A stretch of 64,000 nt of DNA from Streptosporangium album (GTDB lineage Bacteria > Actinomycetota > Actinomycetes > Streptosporangiales > Streptosporangiaceae). Shown in pieces: positions 28,899 to 40,468 of the stretch. The notes beneath the pieces are model-generated. The model had not been told where the DNA came from, searched no databases, and saw nothing but the letters and a program-made list of their open reading frames with translations. The stretch spans positions 4,278,001 through 4,342,000 of the forward strand of contig NZ_JACHJU010000001.1 in assembly GCF_014203795.1 (NCBI RefSeq), written 5' to 3'. The translations under genes and the position numbers were made by a program. Position 1 is the first letter of the stretch. Each line of letters begins with the position of its first letter.

Positions 28899-28926
28899 CC
28901 TGCGCGGGTCCCCCCGGGAGCCGGAC

Positions 28927-30666
28927 ATGTCCTCGCTGCAGAAGAAACGCCGCCGCACCCCGCGTCAGGTGATGCGGGGTGTCCGCAGGCGCGCCCGTCG
29001 CGCGGCGGGGGGCGTGCGCCGGGTCTGGCGGCGCTCCCTGCAGCTCCGCGTGGTCACCAGCACGATGGTCATCTCCATCGCGGTGGTCGCCGTGCTCGGC
29101 GTCTTCCTCATGCAGCAGATCATCTCGACCACGCTGGAGGCTCGGGAGCGCGCGGCGAAAAGCGAGGCGCAGGCCGACAGGATCGCGGTGCTCAGCTACC
29201 TGAACCAGCCGCCCGGCGACGCCTCCAAGCCGTCCGTCGACTCCGGTGACGGGCTCCAGCGGGGCGGGGACAGCCTGTTCAGCCAGGCGATCTACGCTCT
29301 CGCCGGGCGTGCCGGATCCGCCCCCCGCTACTCGGTGCTCGCCCGCAACGACAACCGGCCCGGGGAGTTCTACGGCACCCCGAACATCGACCCGAGGAGC
29401 ATCCCGGCCAGCCTGCGCAACGAGGTGTTCAAAAAGGAGTCCGGCGAGGACAGCACCCACTACGGGGACCTGTACTACGAGGACCGGAACGAGCCGGTGC
29501 GGGGCGTGGTCGTCGGCACCCGCCTCGACACCTCCGGCACCATGCTGGACGACGGATACGAGATCTACCATCTGATCCCGCTGGACAAGGAGGAGGAGAC
29601 CCTCAACTCGGTCCTGCGGATGCTCGTCGTCGTCGGGGTGGCACTGGTCCTGCTGCTGGCCGCCATCGCCTCCCTGGTCACCCGCCAGGTGGTCACGCCG
29701 GTACGGCTGACGCGCCAGGCCGCCGAGCGGCTGGCCGCCGGACGCCTGGACGAGCGGCTGAAGGTCCGGGGCGAGGACGACCTGGCCCGCCTGGCCACCT
29801 CCTTCAACGAGATGGCCGCCAACCTGGCGTTGAAGATCCACCAGCTTGAGGAGCTCTCCCACGTCCAGCGGCAGTTCGTCTCCGACGTCTCGCACGAGCT
29901 GCGCACCCCGCTGACCACCGTGCGGATGGCCGCCGACCTGCTCTACGACGCCCGCGAGGACTTCGACCCGATGGCCGCCCGTTCGGCCGAGCTGATGCAG
30001 AACCAGCTCAACCGGTTCGAGTCGATGCTCGCCGACCTGCTGGAGATCAGCCGCTACGACGCGGGCGCGGCCGAGCTGGACGTCGACCCGGTGGACGTCA
30101 GGGACGTGGTGCTGCGCGCCGTGGCCGACTCCGAGGCGCTGGCCGAGCGCCACTCCACCCGGTTCGACCTCCGCCTGCCCAGCGAGCCCTGCATGGCCGA
30201 GATGGACAGCCGCCGGGTCGAGCGCATCCTGCGCAACCTGCTGTTCAACGCGATCGAGCACGGCGAGGGCCGGGACATCATCGTCTCGGTCGGCGCGGAC
30301 CGGGACGCGGTGGCGGTGGCGGTACGAGATCACGGGGTGGGACTCAAACCGGGCGAGGAGAACCTGGTCTTCGACCGGTTCTGGCGGGCCGACCCCTCGC
30401 GTGCGCGGACCATCGGCGGCACCGGCCTGGGCCTGGCGATCTCCCGTGAGGACGCGATGCTGCACGGGGGCTGGCTCCAGGCATGGGGGTCGCCGGGGGA
30501 GGGGTCGCAGTTCCGGCTCTCGCTGCCCCGGACGGCCGGTTCGCCGCTGCGCGGTTCGCCGCTCTCGCTGGTCCCGCCGGAGGTGGAGATGCGGCGGGCC
30601 TGGCGGGGACACATGACCCCGGTGCTGTCGCCGGCGATCGCGGACGGGGGGAACGATGCGGTCTAA
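28927..30666 (+). CDS. mtrB: Sensor histidine kinase MtrB
   Basis: This 579-residue kinase has a basic N-terminus, a transmembrane helix (about residues 41-62), an extracytoplasmic domain, a second helix (about 232-256), a HAMP linker, a HisKA helix VSDVSHELRTPLTTVRM (His323) and an ATPase domain with the N-box LLFNAIEHGEG and the FWRADPSRARTIGGTGLGLAIS glycine boxes. It phosphorylates MtrA. Its stop overlaps the lpqB start by 11 bases. LpqB is known in mycobacteria to interact with MtrB, matching this coupling. Confidence 0.95.
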   Translation: MSSLQKKRRRTPRQVMRGVRRRARRAAGGVRRVWRRSLQLRVVTSTMVISIAVVAVLGVFLMQQIISTTLEARERAAKSEAQADRIAVLSYLNQPPGDASKPSVDSGDGLQRGGDSLFSQAIYALAGRAGSAPRYSVLARNDNRPGEFYGTPNIDPRSIPASLRNEVFKKESGEDSTHYGDLYYEDRNEPVRGVVVGTRLDTSGTMLDDGYEIYHLIPLDKEEETLNSVLRMLVVVGVALVLLLAAIASLVTRQVVTPVRLTRQAAERLAAGRLDERLKVRGEDDLARLATSFNEMAANLALKIHQLEELSHVQRQFVSDVSHELRTPLTTVRMAADLLYDAREDFDPMAARSAELMQNQLNRFESMLADLLEISRYDAGAAELDVDPVDVRDVVLRAVADSEALAERHSTRFDLRLPSEPCMAEMDSRRVERILRNLLFNAIEHGEGRDIIVSVGADRDAVAVAVRDHGVGLKPGEENLVFDRFWRADPSRARTIGGTGLGLAISREDAMLHGGWLQAWGSPGEGSQFRLSLPRTAGSPLRGSPLSLVPPEVEMRRAWRGHMTPVLSPAIADGGNDAV

Positions 30667-32416
30667 GACAGGGAGACGGGTGGGCGCGGTCGGCCTGGCC
30701 GTCGCGCTGGCCTGGGGTGGGGCGGCGTGTTCGGTCATCCCCACCGGGGGCAAGGCCATCGCGGTGGACAACGAGCGCAAGGGCAACCCGCTGGGTGAGC
30801 CGTACGTGCGGGTGATCGCCATGCCGCCGAGCGCCGGCTGGTCGGCCGAGGAGGTCGTCACCGGGTTCAGGGCCGCGATGGCGAGCGTCGACGACCCCAG
30901 CCGCGAGGTCGCCCGTAAATACCTCACCGACGACTTCGCCAAGAAGTGGAACCCGCGGAGCAAGGTGACGGTCTACAAGCAGGACGAATACGTGCCGGCG
31001 GACGAAGGAGAGAAGGAGAGCCGGGTCACGCTCAAGGGCACCTGGACGGCGACGATCGACCAGGACGGCCGTTACTGGCCGATGAACACCACCCTGAACG
31101 AGCCCTTCACCCTTGTGAAGGGGCCGAACGGGTGGCGGATCAGCTCGGCGCCCGACGGGCTGATGCTGTCGGAGGCCGACGTCGACCGCGCCTACCTCAA
31201 GGTGGACCTCTACTTCCTGGACTCGGCGTGGAAGGGCCTGGTGGTCGACCAGGTCCGGGTGCCCATCGACCCCTCCTCCAACTTCGCCAAGACGACGGTC
31301 GAGCGGCTGCTCAAGGGGCCGAGCAGCCTGCTGCGGAAGGCGGTGAACTCCGCCTTCCGGCCGGGCACCGAGCTCATCGACGTCACCACCGAGGACAACC
31401 GCGTCGTCGTCAACCTGACCAAGCCGGTCGACTCCGACCGGGTCGTCCCCATGTCGGCCCAGCTCGCCGCGACGCTCTCCGAGCTCACCAACGGAGGCTG
31501 GGGCTTCGAGGTCAGGGTGAAGGGCGAGCCCTACTACTCCGACACCACGCTGCAGATCGAAGCCCAGGCGCAGTCGGACTTCGACCCCTGGATGACTCCC
31601 GGCGAGGTCCACCCCTACTACCTGGCCGGCGGCGCGCTCTGGCTGCTGGGCAGGGAGAACGTCGGCCGTCAGGTGCAGGGCGGGATGGACGACACGCGCA
31701 CCCGCCCGGCGATCAGCTACCAGGGACAGGTGGCGGTGCTGTCGAAGGACGGTGCGAAGATCTCGGTCGCGCCGCTCGCCGCGGGCGGGCAGTGGCGGGA
31801 CTGGATCACCGGCGGCTCCCTCACCCCGCCCTCATGGGACCGCTACGACACGTTGTGGACGGTCGACCGGCCCAGTGACCACTCCTCGGCGGTGCTGCGG
31901 ATGGGGAACGACGGAAAGCAGTACCGGGTCACGGCGCCCGACCTGGACACGGTCTACGTCACCTCGCTCAAGGTCGCGCGGGACGGGGTGCACATCGCGG
32001 TGGTGGTCAAGGACGGCATGGAGGAGCAGGTCAAGATCGGTACGATCGTCGGCCGGGACGGCGACACCAGGATCACCGACCTGCAGTCCGTGGTGTCCGG
32101 CGACGGCGGCCAGACGATCAAGGACATCGCGTGGAAGGACGGCAGGTCCCTCTACGTGCTCACCGGCAAGTCCGAGCTGCTGGAGGCCTCGGCCTCCGAC
32201 GAGCCCAAGTCCCTGGCCTCCAACTCCCGGATCGAGACCATCACCGCTCTGGACGGCTCCCTGCTGGCCGGGGCCAAAGACGACAACGGCAACCGCCAGG
32301 TCCTCTCCTGGAACCGCAACTCGGCGAAGTGGGAGCCCGTGGTCAAGGACGAGAGGGGATCCACGGCCTTCGCGGAGAAGGACGGCCCCTCCTCCCCCGC
32401 CTACCCGCTGGGGTGA
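30656..32416 (+). CDS. lpqB: Lipoprotein LpqB
   Basis: This 586-residue protein has a lipobox GAAC (Cys25), an N-terminal LpqB domain, a GerMN (Gmad) domain around residues 205-300 (VDLYFLDSAWKGLVVDQVRVP...) and a C-terminal beta-propeller-like part. It is the accessory lipoprotein of the MtrAB system, acting outside the membrane on MtrB. Start ATG 30656 lies inside the end of mtrB. Confidence 0.95.
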   Translation: MRSKTGRRVGAVGLAVALAWGGAACSVIPTGGKAIAVDNERKGNPLGEPYVRVIAMPPSAGWSAEEVVTGFRAAMASVDDPSREVARKYLTDDFAKKWNPRSKVTVYKQDEYVPADEGEKESRVTLKGTWTATIDQDGRYWPMNTTLNEPFTLVKGPNGWRISSAPDGLMLSEADVDRAYLKVDLYFLDSAWKGLVVDQVRVPIDPSSNFAKTTVERLLKGPSSLLRKAVNSAFRPGTELIDVTTEDNRVVVNLTKPVDSDRVVPMSAQLAATLSELTNGGWGFEVRVKGEPYYSDTTLQIEAQAQSDFDPWMTPGEVHPYYLAGGALWLLGRENVGRQVQGGMDDTRTRPAISYQGQVAVLSKDGAKISVAPLAAGGQWRDWITGGSLTPPSWDRYDTLWTVDRPSDHSSAVLRMGNDGKQYRVTAPDLDTVYVTSLKVARDGVHIAVVVKDGMEEQVKIGTIVGRDGDTRITDLQSVVSGDGGQTIKDIAWKDGRSLYVLTGKSELLEASASDEPKSLASNSRIETITALDGSLLAGAKDDNGNRQVLSWNRNSAKWEPVVKDERGSTAFAEKDGPSSPAYPLG

Positions 32417-32450
32417 GCTGTTTGTCGGTGGCGCCTGGCACCGTGGACCT

Positions 32451-33155
32451 GTGCCGACAGCCCTGCTCGATCTGGTCCTGCCGCCCCGCTGCGCCGGATG
32501 CGACGCCTCCGGGGCCCTCGTCTGCGCCCGCTGTACGGCGGAGCTGCACGGCGAGCCCGCGCGCCGGATGCCCACCCCGGTCCCGCCCGGCCTGCCCGAT
32601 TGCTGGTCGGCGACCGGCTACACGGGCGCCGCGCGACGGACGATCATCGCCTACAAGGAGCGCGGCCGCACCGCGCTGGCCCCTTCCCTCGCCGGGGCCC
32701 TCGCGCTGACGATCGCCACCGCGGTCGGCGACCGGCCGGTCGTGCTCGTCCCGGTGCCGAGCGCCCGCTCCGCTGTGCGGCGGCGCGGGCACGACCCGGT
32801 GGCCCGGCTGGCGGAGCTGGCGGCGGGCTGCCTGCGCGCGGCCGGGTGGCCGGTGACCGTGGCGGGAGTCCTCTCCCAGCGTCGCAGGGTCGCCGACCAG
32901 GCGGGCCTGAGCTCGCTGCAGCGGGCCGCGAACCTGTCCATGGCATTCAGGGTTGCGACCGGCCGAAACGGGTCTGCAGTGAGATCCTGGAGCGGCATGG
33001 GGCCGGTTGTGCTGGTGGACGACATCATCACCACCGGTGCGACGCTCGCCGAGGCGGCCAGGGCACTGGGCGAGGCGGGCGTGACGGTTCCGTTCGCCGT
33101 CACCGTCGCCGCGACACGCCGGAAGAGGGAAGTTCCTCCCCGTTACGGAGGGTGA
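32451..33155 (+). CDS. ComF family phosphoribosyltransferase-like protein
   Basis: This 234-residue protein has an N-terminal four-Cys zinc finger (CAGCDASGALVCARC) and a C-terminal phosphoribosyltransferase fold with the PRPP loop VVLVDDIITTGATL. ComF proteins are linked to DNA uptake in Firmicutes; in actinobacteria they sit between lpqB and the ribosome hibernation factor gene. The GTG at 32451 directly precedes the zinc finger; the longer open frame upstream is an alternative-frame shadow of lpqB. It was placed without a strong ribosome site. Confidence 0.9.
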   Translation: MPTALLDLVLPPRCAGCDASGALVCARCTAELHGEPARRMPTPVPPGLPDCWSATGYTGAARRTIIAYKERGRTALAPSLAGALALTIATAVGDRPVVLVPVPSARSAVRRRGHDPVARLAELAAGCLRAAGWPVTVAGVLSQRRRVADQAGLSSLQRAANLSMAFRVATGRNGSAVRSWSGMGPVVLVDDIITTGATLAEAARALGEAGVTVPFAVTVAATRRKREVPPRYGG

Positions 33156-33339
33156 GGGGCGGGCGGGCGATCGGTCTCACCGCGGAGCCACACCTCTCTG
33201 TCCCCGTTGTGGACTCGTGGCTGTTCACCATGTTCGGAAAGTTCTCGCGTGCAGCCGTATCACACGGCCGGATCGGCCTTTCCGGCCGCCCGCGGACGGT
33301 GAGTGATCACGCAAAGTGATCCATCGGCCGGTGTCCAGG

Positions 33340-33368
33340 CTGACATTCGGCCGGGATGCGGATAGCGT
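33340..33368 (+). promoter_or_regulatory. Promoter of the leader RNA / hpf
   Basis: A -35-like CTGACA (33340-33345) and -10-like TAGCGT (33363-33368) are separated by exactly 17 bp. Transcription would start near 33375, three bases before the closing helix of the leader RNA and about 300 bases before hpf. Confidence 0.7.
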
Positions 33369-33374
33369 CTGAGC

Positions 33375-33640
33375 CATGGCACCCGCTCGGGTCCGTGGTT
33401 GCGCCGGACCGACTCCCGTAAGAGAGCCGGCCCGGTTAGCCGATGCCAGCCGCAGGCCAAACGGTCCACGTAAGACGACTTTTCGTCGGTCGATCACGGT
33501 GCGGCTTAGAGGTAAGTCCTGCCTTCCCGGGGAGCCAGATGTTCCTCGCCAGAAGAGAAGGGCATGTAGTGGCAAAGAGCTGCGAAACCCTCAGCAGGCG
33601 GATGTGGGGACGAAGACCAGGTCGGCCGAGCGGGTGCCGC
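33375..33640 (+). ncRNA. Structured leader RNA between comF and hpf, probable raiA-motif RNA
   Basis: No protein gene fits this stretch. The segment 33378-33390 (GGCACCCGCTCGG) is perfectly complementary to 33626-33638 (CCGAGCGGGTGCC), giving a 13-bp helix that closes a domain of about 260 nt. The predicted promoter starts transcription just before this helix. Inner hairpins include GACGA (33474-33478) with TCGTC (33483-33487) and GGTCCG with CGGACC near 33390-33410. The raiA RNA motif is known from Firmicutes and Actinobacteria in this position, between comF-type and raiA/hpf genes. The family assignment rests on location and architecture; I could not compare it with a covariance model. Confidence 0.7.
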
Positions 33641-33677
33641 AGCACTACCATCGCCGAGGTTCGAAGGGGGTCCGTGC

Positions 33678-34334
33678 ATGGACATCATCGTCAAGGGTCG
33701 GCACACCGGAGTGAGTGACCGATTCCGCGACCATGTGAACACCAAGCTGGCCAGGATCGAGCGTCTGGACCACAAGCTCATCAGCGTCGACGTGGAGGTG
33801 ACCAAGGAGAGTAATCCGCGAATCACCGGACAGCGCGAGCGGGTCGAGCTCACCATTCACTCGCGTGGTCCCGCCGTCCGGGCCGAGGCCACGGCCGACG
33901 ACCGCTTCGCCGCCCTCGACATCGCCCTCGGAAAACTCGAAGGAAGGCTCCGGCGCCTCGCTGACCGGCGCAAAGTCCACCACGGCAGCCACTGCCCCCC
34001 GTCCGTCGCCGAGCTGACCGCCACCGCCCTCGCCGAGACCCTCGAGTCCGCGCCCGCACGGCTGTTCGCCGGCGCCAGGCCCGATCAGGACTCCCAGGAC
34101 GGCTCTCCCGAGGACAAGGCCATCGTCCCGATCCAGATGGACGGTGACGGGCCGCTGGTGGTCCGGGAGAAGACCCACCGGGCCGATCCGATGACCATCG
34201 ATCAGGCCCTCCTCGAGATGGAGCTGGTCGGGCATGACTTCTACCTGTTCCGTGACAAAGAGAGCGGCCAGCCGAGCGTCGTATACCTGAGGCAGGGCTA
34301 CAACTACGGCGTGCTGCGTCTCGTCGAACCCTGA
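33678..34334 (+). CDS. hpf: Long-form ribosome hibernation promoting factor
   Basis: This 218-residue protein has an N-terminal S30AE domain (MDIIVKGRHTGVSDRFRDHV... to about residue 100), a linker, and the C-terminal dimerisation domain of about 55 residues (DQALLEMELVGHDFYLFRDKESGQPSVVYLRQGYNYGVLRL) that marks the long form able to pair ribosomes into 100S particles. It is expressed behind a structured leader of about 300 nt. Start ATG 33678 with GAAGGGGGT upstream. Confidence 0.95.
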   Translation: MDIIVKGRHTGVSDRFRDHVNTKLARIERLDHKLISVDVEVTKESNPRITGQRERVELTIHSRGPAVRAEATADDRFAALDIALGKLEGRLRRLADRRKVHHGSHCPPSVAELTATALAETLESAPARLFAGARPDQDSQDGSPEDKAIVPIQMDGDGPLVVREKTHRADPMTIDQALLEMELVGHDFYLFRDKESGQPSVVYLRQGYNYGVLRLVEP

Positions 34335-34429
34335 TCGACGCGTTTGAAGATCCTCTCCGACCAACCCGAGGACCCGTCAACCCGTGTAATCATTGCGGTC
34401 CAACGGCTCTGGCCCCCCGAGGAGGAGGC

Positions 34430-35134
34430 GTGACGGAACCCGACGAGGCGACCCGCCCTGTCAGGAGCGGTGACCCGATCCGCGTGCTGATCGTCGACGA
34501 TCACGCGCTGATCCGGCGCAGCCTGGAAATGGCCCTGGCCGCGGAGACGGACATCGAGGTGGTCGGCGAGGCGAGCGACGGCCAGGAAGCGGTCGAGCTC
34601 GCCGACCGTCTCACCCCCGATGTCATGCTCATGGACGTCCGGATGCCCCGGAGGAGCGGCATCGAGGCCACCCGCGAGATCAAGGCCTCGGTGCCGAGCA
34701 CGCGGATCATCATGCTGACGGTGAGCGACGAGGAGGAGGACCTCTTCGAGGCGATCAAGGCGGGCGCCACCGGTTACCTGCTGAAGAACGTCCAGCTCGA
34801 CGAGGTCCCCGAGGCCGTGCGCGGTGTTCACGAGGGACAGTCGCTGATCAACCCGGCGATGGCTGCCAAGCTCATCAGCGAGTTCGCGAACATGAGCCGC
34901 AAGGAGGCCGAGCGGCCTCCCCAGCTCCCCGTCCCCCGCCTGACCGAACGGGAGATGGAGGTGCTCCGCCTGGTGGCCAAGGGGATGAACAACCGCGAGA
35001 TCGCCAAGCAGCTGTTCATCTCCGAGAACACCGTGAAGAACCACGTCCGCAACATCCTGGACAAGCTCCAGCTCCACTCCCGGATGGAAGCGGTGGTCTA
35101 CGCGGTCCGCGAGCGGATGCTCGAGATCACCTGA
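34430..35134 (+). CDS. NarL/LuxR-family orphan response regulator
   Basis: This 234-residue regulator has a receiver domain (VLIVDDHALIRRSLEMAL; Asp69 in VMLMDVRMPRRSG; Lys in GYLLKNVQL) and a LuxR-type DNA-binding domain (LTEREMEVLRLVAKGMNNREIA, then TVKNHVRNILDKLQLHSRMEAVVYA). No kinase gene is adjacent. The position between hpf and secA is conserved in actinomycetes. The GTG start follows GAGGAGGAGG. A 14-bp hairpin ends the transcript. Confidence 0.92.
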   Translation: MTEPDEATRPVRSGDPIRVLIVDDHALIRRSLEMALAAETDIEVVGEASDGQEAVELADRLTPDVMLMDVRMPRRSGIEATREIKASVPSTRIIMLTVSDEEEDLFEAIKAGATGYLLKNVQLDEVPEAVRGVHEGQSLINPAMAAKLISEFANMSRKEAERPPQLPVPRLTEREMEVLRLVAKGMNNREIAKQLFISENTVKNHVRNILDKLQLHSRMEAVVYAVRERMLEIT

Positions 35135-35140
35135 CGCGCC

Positions 35141-35174
35141 GGGTGCGGCGCCCCGGAGCCGGGGCGCCGCACCC
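35141..35174. terminator. Strong hairpin between convergent genes
   Basis: Perfect 14-bp arms GGGTGCGGCGCCCC (35141-35154) and GGGGCGCCGCACCC (35161-35174) around GGAGCC lie between the response regulator and the minus-strand glycosylase gene. It can act in both directions; no T-tract. Confidence 0.75.
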
Positions 35175-35186
35175 GCGAGTCGGGGG

Positions 35187-36368
35187 TCAACGGGCCAGGG
35201 CGTCCTGGAGGGGCGCCGACAGGTGCGGGTCCACCCGGTCGACGCGGACGCCGTCGCAGCCCACCCAGCTCGCGGCCTCCCACAGGGCGTCGGCCAGCAG
35301 GCCGGCCCCCCTGCGCTGGTTGACGCCGGGCTCCAGGCTGACCTGGCGGCCGACCAGGGTGGAACCCTCGCGTGCCGGGTCGACCCGGCCCACCAGCCGG
35401 CCTCCGGCGAGGACGGGCATCGTGAAGTAGCCGTGGACGCGTTTCTCCCTGGGGACGTATGCCTCAAGGCGGTGGTTGAAGCCGAACACGCGGGCGGTCC
35501 GGGCGCGGTCCCAGACGAGGGAGTCGAACGGCGACAGCAGGGTCGTGCGGTGGCGGCCACGCGGATCGGTCTCCAGGGCGGCGGGATCGGCCCACGCGTT
35601 CGCCGCCCGGTCGGGCCAGCCGGAGACCCGGACCGGGGTGAGACCGGCGCCCCCGTCGAGCAGCGCACCGTCGAGAAGGGTGGCCGCGGCGGGTTTGAGG
35701 CGGAGGAAGTCGACGAGGTCGGCCCGGGTGGCCACGCCGAGGGCGCGGCCCGCGATCCCGGCGAGGCGGGCGACGCACTCGGCGTCGGAGGGGTCTTCGG
35801 CCAGGAGGTGGGCGGGGATCGCGCGTTCGGCCAGGTCGTAGACGCGGCGCCAGCCTACGCGGCGGGTGCAGACGACCGCGCCGGTGTCCAGCAGCCACTC
35901 GATGGCGATCTTCGAATCCGACCAGTCCCACCACGGGCCGCCCTTCTTGGCGCCCCCGATGTCGGCGGTGGTGATGGGGCCGTTGTCGCGGACCTGCTCC
36001 AGAATCTTGTCCACGCTGTCGGGAAGCTCGTGCCAGCGGTACTTCCTGGCGCGGAAATACCTGCGCCGGAAGGCGTAGAGCGGCCAGTGGTCGATCGGCA
36101 GGACGCACGCGGCGTGACACCAGTATTCGAAGGCCTGGGCCGGATCGTCCCAGTAGGCGCGCTCGACATCCTGCCTGCCGACGGCACCGAGGCGGGCGTA
36201 GGCGACGAGCTCGTGGGAGCGGGCCAGAACGGAGATCGTGTCGAGTTGGACGGCTCCCAGCCGGCGCAGTGTCGCGGGGGCGCCGCCGCGCCGGACGTCG
36301 GCGCCCAGGAGGCCCTGGGCGCGGAGGATGATCCGGCGTGCCTCGTCGGCGGAGAGCGTGACCGTCAT
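35187..36368 (-). CDS. YcaQ/AlkZ-like DNA glycosylase (winged-helix, HTH_42 family)
   Basis: This 393-residue protein belongs to the HTH_42 family of three-winged-helix DNA glycosylases. Key segments are RLGAVQLDTISVLARSHELV, with Q41-L-D43 matching the QxD catalytic motif of YcaQ rather than the QxQ motif of AlkZ, and later LLSPFDSLVWDRARTARVFGF and REKRVHGYFTMPVLAGGRLVGRVDP. YcaQ-type enzymes unhook interstrand crosslinks and remove bulky alkyl bases. I start at ATG 36368 (MTVTLSADEARR); the extra N-terminal residues of the longer frame are proline-rich and unlikely. Confidence 0.87.
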   Translation of the reverse strand: MTVTLSADEARRIILRAQGLLGADVRRGGAPATLRRLGAVQLDTISVLARSHELVAYARLGAVGRQDVERAYWDDPAQAFEYWCHAACVLPIDHWPLYAFRRRYFRARKYRWHELPDSVDKILEQVRDNGPITTADIGGAKKGGPWWDWSDSKIAIEWLLDTGAVVCTRRVGWRRVYDLAERAIPAHLLAEDPSDAECVARLAGIAGRALGVATRADLVDFLRLKPAAATLLDGALLDGGAGLTPVRVSGWPDRAANAWADPAALETDPRGRHRTTLLSPFDSLVWDRARTARVFGFNHRLEAYVPREKRVHGYFTMPVLAGGRLVGRVDPAREGSTLVGRQVSLEPGVNQRRGAGLLADALWEAASWVGCDGVRVDRVDPHLSAPLQDALAR

Positions 36369-36857
36369 GATCGGCCTGCGGGGAGGCGGGGGAGGCCGCA
36401 GAGGACGGGGAGGGAGCCCGGCGGGCGGCGGAACGTCAGCATGACGCAGAGGGTAGCGCGCCACACCGACAAAAGAGCTACGCCGGTGTCATTCGGGCCG
36501 GCTCTCGTGGGGTGGCCGGTACGGCGCGCGCGGGTTGTCGAGGACGGCGCCCTGCCCGTATGGGCCACCTGAGGCGCGTCGTCCACCGTCGCGGTGTCTT
36601 CCTCCAGAGTGCGACGCCGGGGGGCGACGCGCCGTATGCTCAGCCTCTTCACGATGCGCGTTTGCAAACTGACATACCCTTTAGGGTGGTCACTACTCCC
36701 TATAAAAAGGGCGTGAGGAACTCCGCAGACGCCCGATGCGTCTTTCAGGGTGGCTGTGCCTGGTGGTAGAACCGCCTACGATGGCAGCGGAGAACCGTGT
36801 CTCGTCCTCATCCGGGCCGGTCCGGCCACGGAAGACCTGCGAGGAGCTTTACCTAAA
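36369..36857. other. 489-bp intergenic region upstream of secA
   Basis: No gene is evident. Around 36660-36712 it contains an AT-rich island unusual for this genome, with CTGACA (36669-36674), the inverted repeat ACCCT-TT-AGGGT (36676-36687) and CCCTATAAAAAGGG (36698-36711). This probably holds the secA promoter, but no -35/-10 pair has clean spacing. About 150 nt of leader would then precede secA. Confidence 0.55.
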
Positions 36858-39665
<2,808 letters not shown>

Positions 39666-39681
39666 CCGCTGACCGCTTGAT

Positions 39682-39720
39682 CCGGAAGGGCCCGCACCAG
39701 GTGCGGGCCCTTCCGGCTTT
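39682..39720 (+). terminator. Rho-independent terminator after secA
   Basis: Perfect 16-bp arms CCGGAAGGGCCCGCAC (39682-39697) and GTGCGGGCCCTTCCGG (39701-39716) around a 3-nt loop are followed by CTTT. Confidence 0.92.
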
Positions 39721-39749
39721 CACCGGTTTTCACGCCGTACGGCATGCGG

Positions 39750-40262
39750 TCAGGGAGTCGTCTCGAAGTCGGTGCACAGCCACTGCACGCCCCTGCGCTC
39801 CAGGCGCAGCGCCAGCACACGCGGCCGGTCACCGCAGTGCACCAGGACGCACATCTCCACGACCCCGTCCTTCGGCTGGGAGATGTGCGGTGTGCCGACC
39901 AGCGGTGGCCGCGCACAGTTTATGATCTTTCCGCTCCTGACCAGTTCGGCGCGGGTGCGGTCGGCCAGCTGCGAGGAGACGCTCGAAGGCGGCCGCCTGC
40001 CGGACAGGATCTCGGCGATGGCCTGGCCGAGGGCCCGCAGCCGTCGCTCGTCGGGGATCGCACCCGGTGGCCCCCAGATCAGTGGTTCCCGGGCAGGGCC
40101 CTCCTCTGCGGGCTCGGGCTCGCAGAGGAGGGCGAGCGTTCCCTGGACGTACGGCGGGGCGGCAGGGATGTCCGCGGCGGGACGCTCGTCGTCGTAGGGC
40201 GGTTCGGCGAAAAGGGACGGCGCGATCCGGGGGAGTGGGACCGGCCGTGGAATACGGGACAT
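39750..40262 (-). CDS. Rv3235-family protein
   Basis: This 170-residue protein is Pro-rich for the first 65 residues, then has RRLRALGQAIAEILSGRRPPSSVSSQLADRTRAELVRSG and a C-terminal beta-rich domain ending CVLVHCGDRPRVLALRLERRGVQWLCTDFE. This pattern and the position beside secA match the actinobacterial family named after M. tuberculosis Rv3235. Function unknown; the C-terminal fold resembles SecA-adjacent accessory proteins only by location. The ATG at 40262 has no strong ribosome site. Confidence 0.8.
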   Translation of the reverse strand: MSRIPRPVPLPRIAPSLFAEPPYDDERPAADIPAAPPYVQGTLALLCEPEPAEEGPAREPLIWGPPGAIPDERRLRALGQAIAEILSGRRPPSSVSSQLADRTRAELVRSGKIINCARPPLVGTPHISQPKDGVVEMCVLVHCGDRPRVLALRLERRGVQWLCTDFETTP

Positions 40263-40468
40263 GGCAACTCCGATTTTCGTCGGCTGAACTGATGCATCTA
40301 GGAGTTTCCGGTCCCCTGTCCAGATACATCGGGCGCCAACTTCCTCGTGATCCCCGTCGTTTCGCCCGGCTAGGTGGAGAAGATCACCTCAAGCTGGATC
40401 AGTCCCCGCCTACCGGAGAACGGGTTCCGGAATGAACGGCGATCCGCCGCGGGCGGCCGAAACGCCGT

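Noticed and set aside
33375..33677. c-di-AMP (ydaO) or cobalamin riboswitch in the hpf leader
   Set aside because: The conserved cores of those classes are not visible, and the gene context fits the raiA motif better.
33376..33718. Small proteins encoded in the comF-hpf gap
   Set aside because: The open frames overlap the leader RNA and the hpf start, lack ribosome sites and show no protein-like composition.
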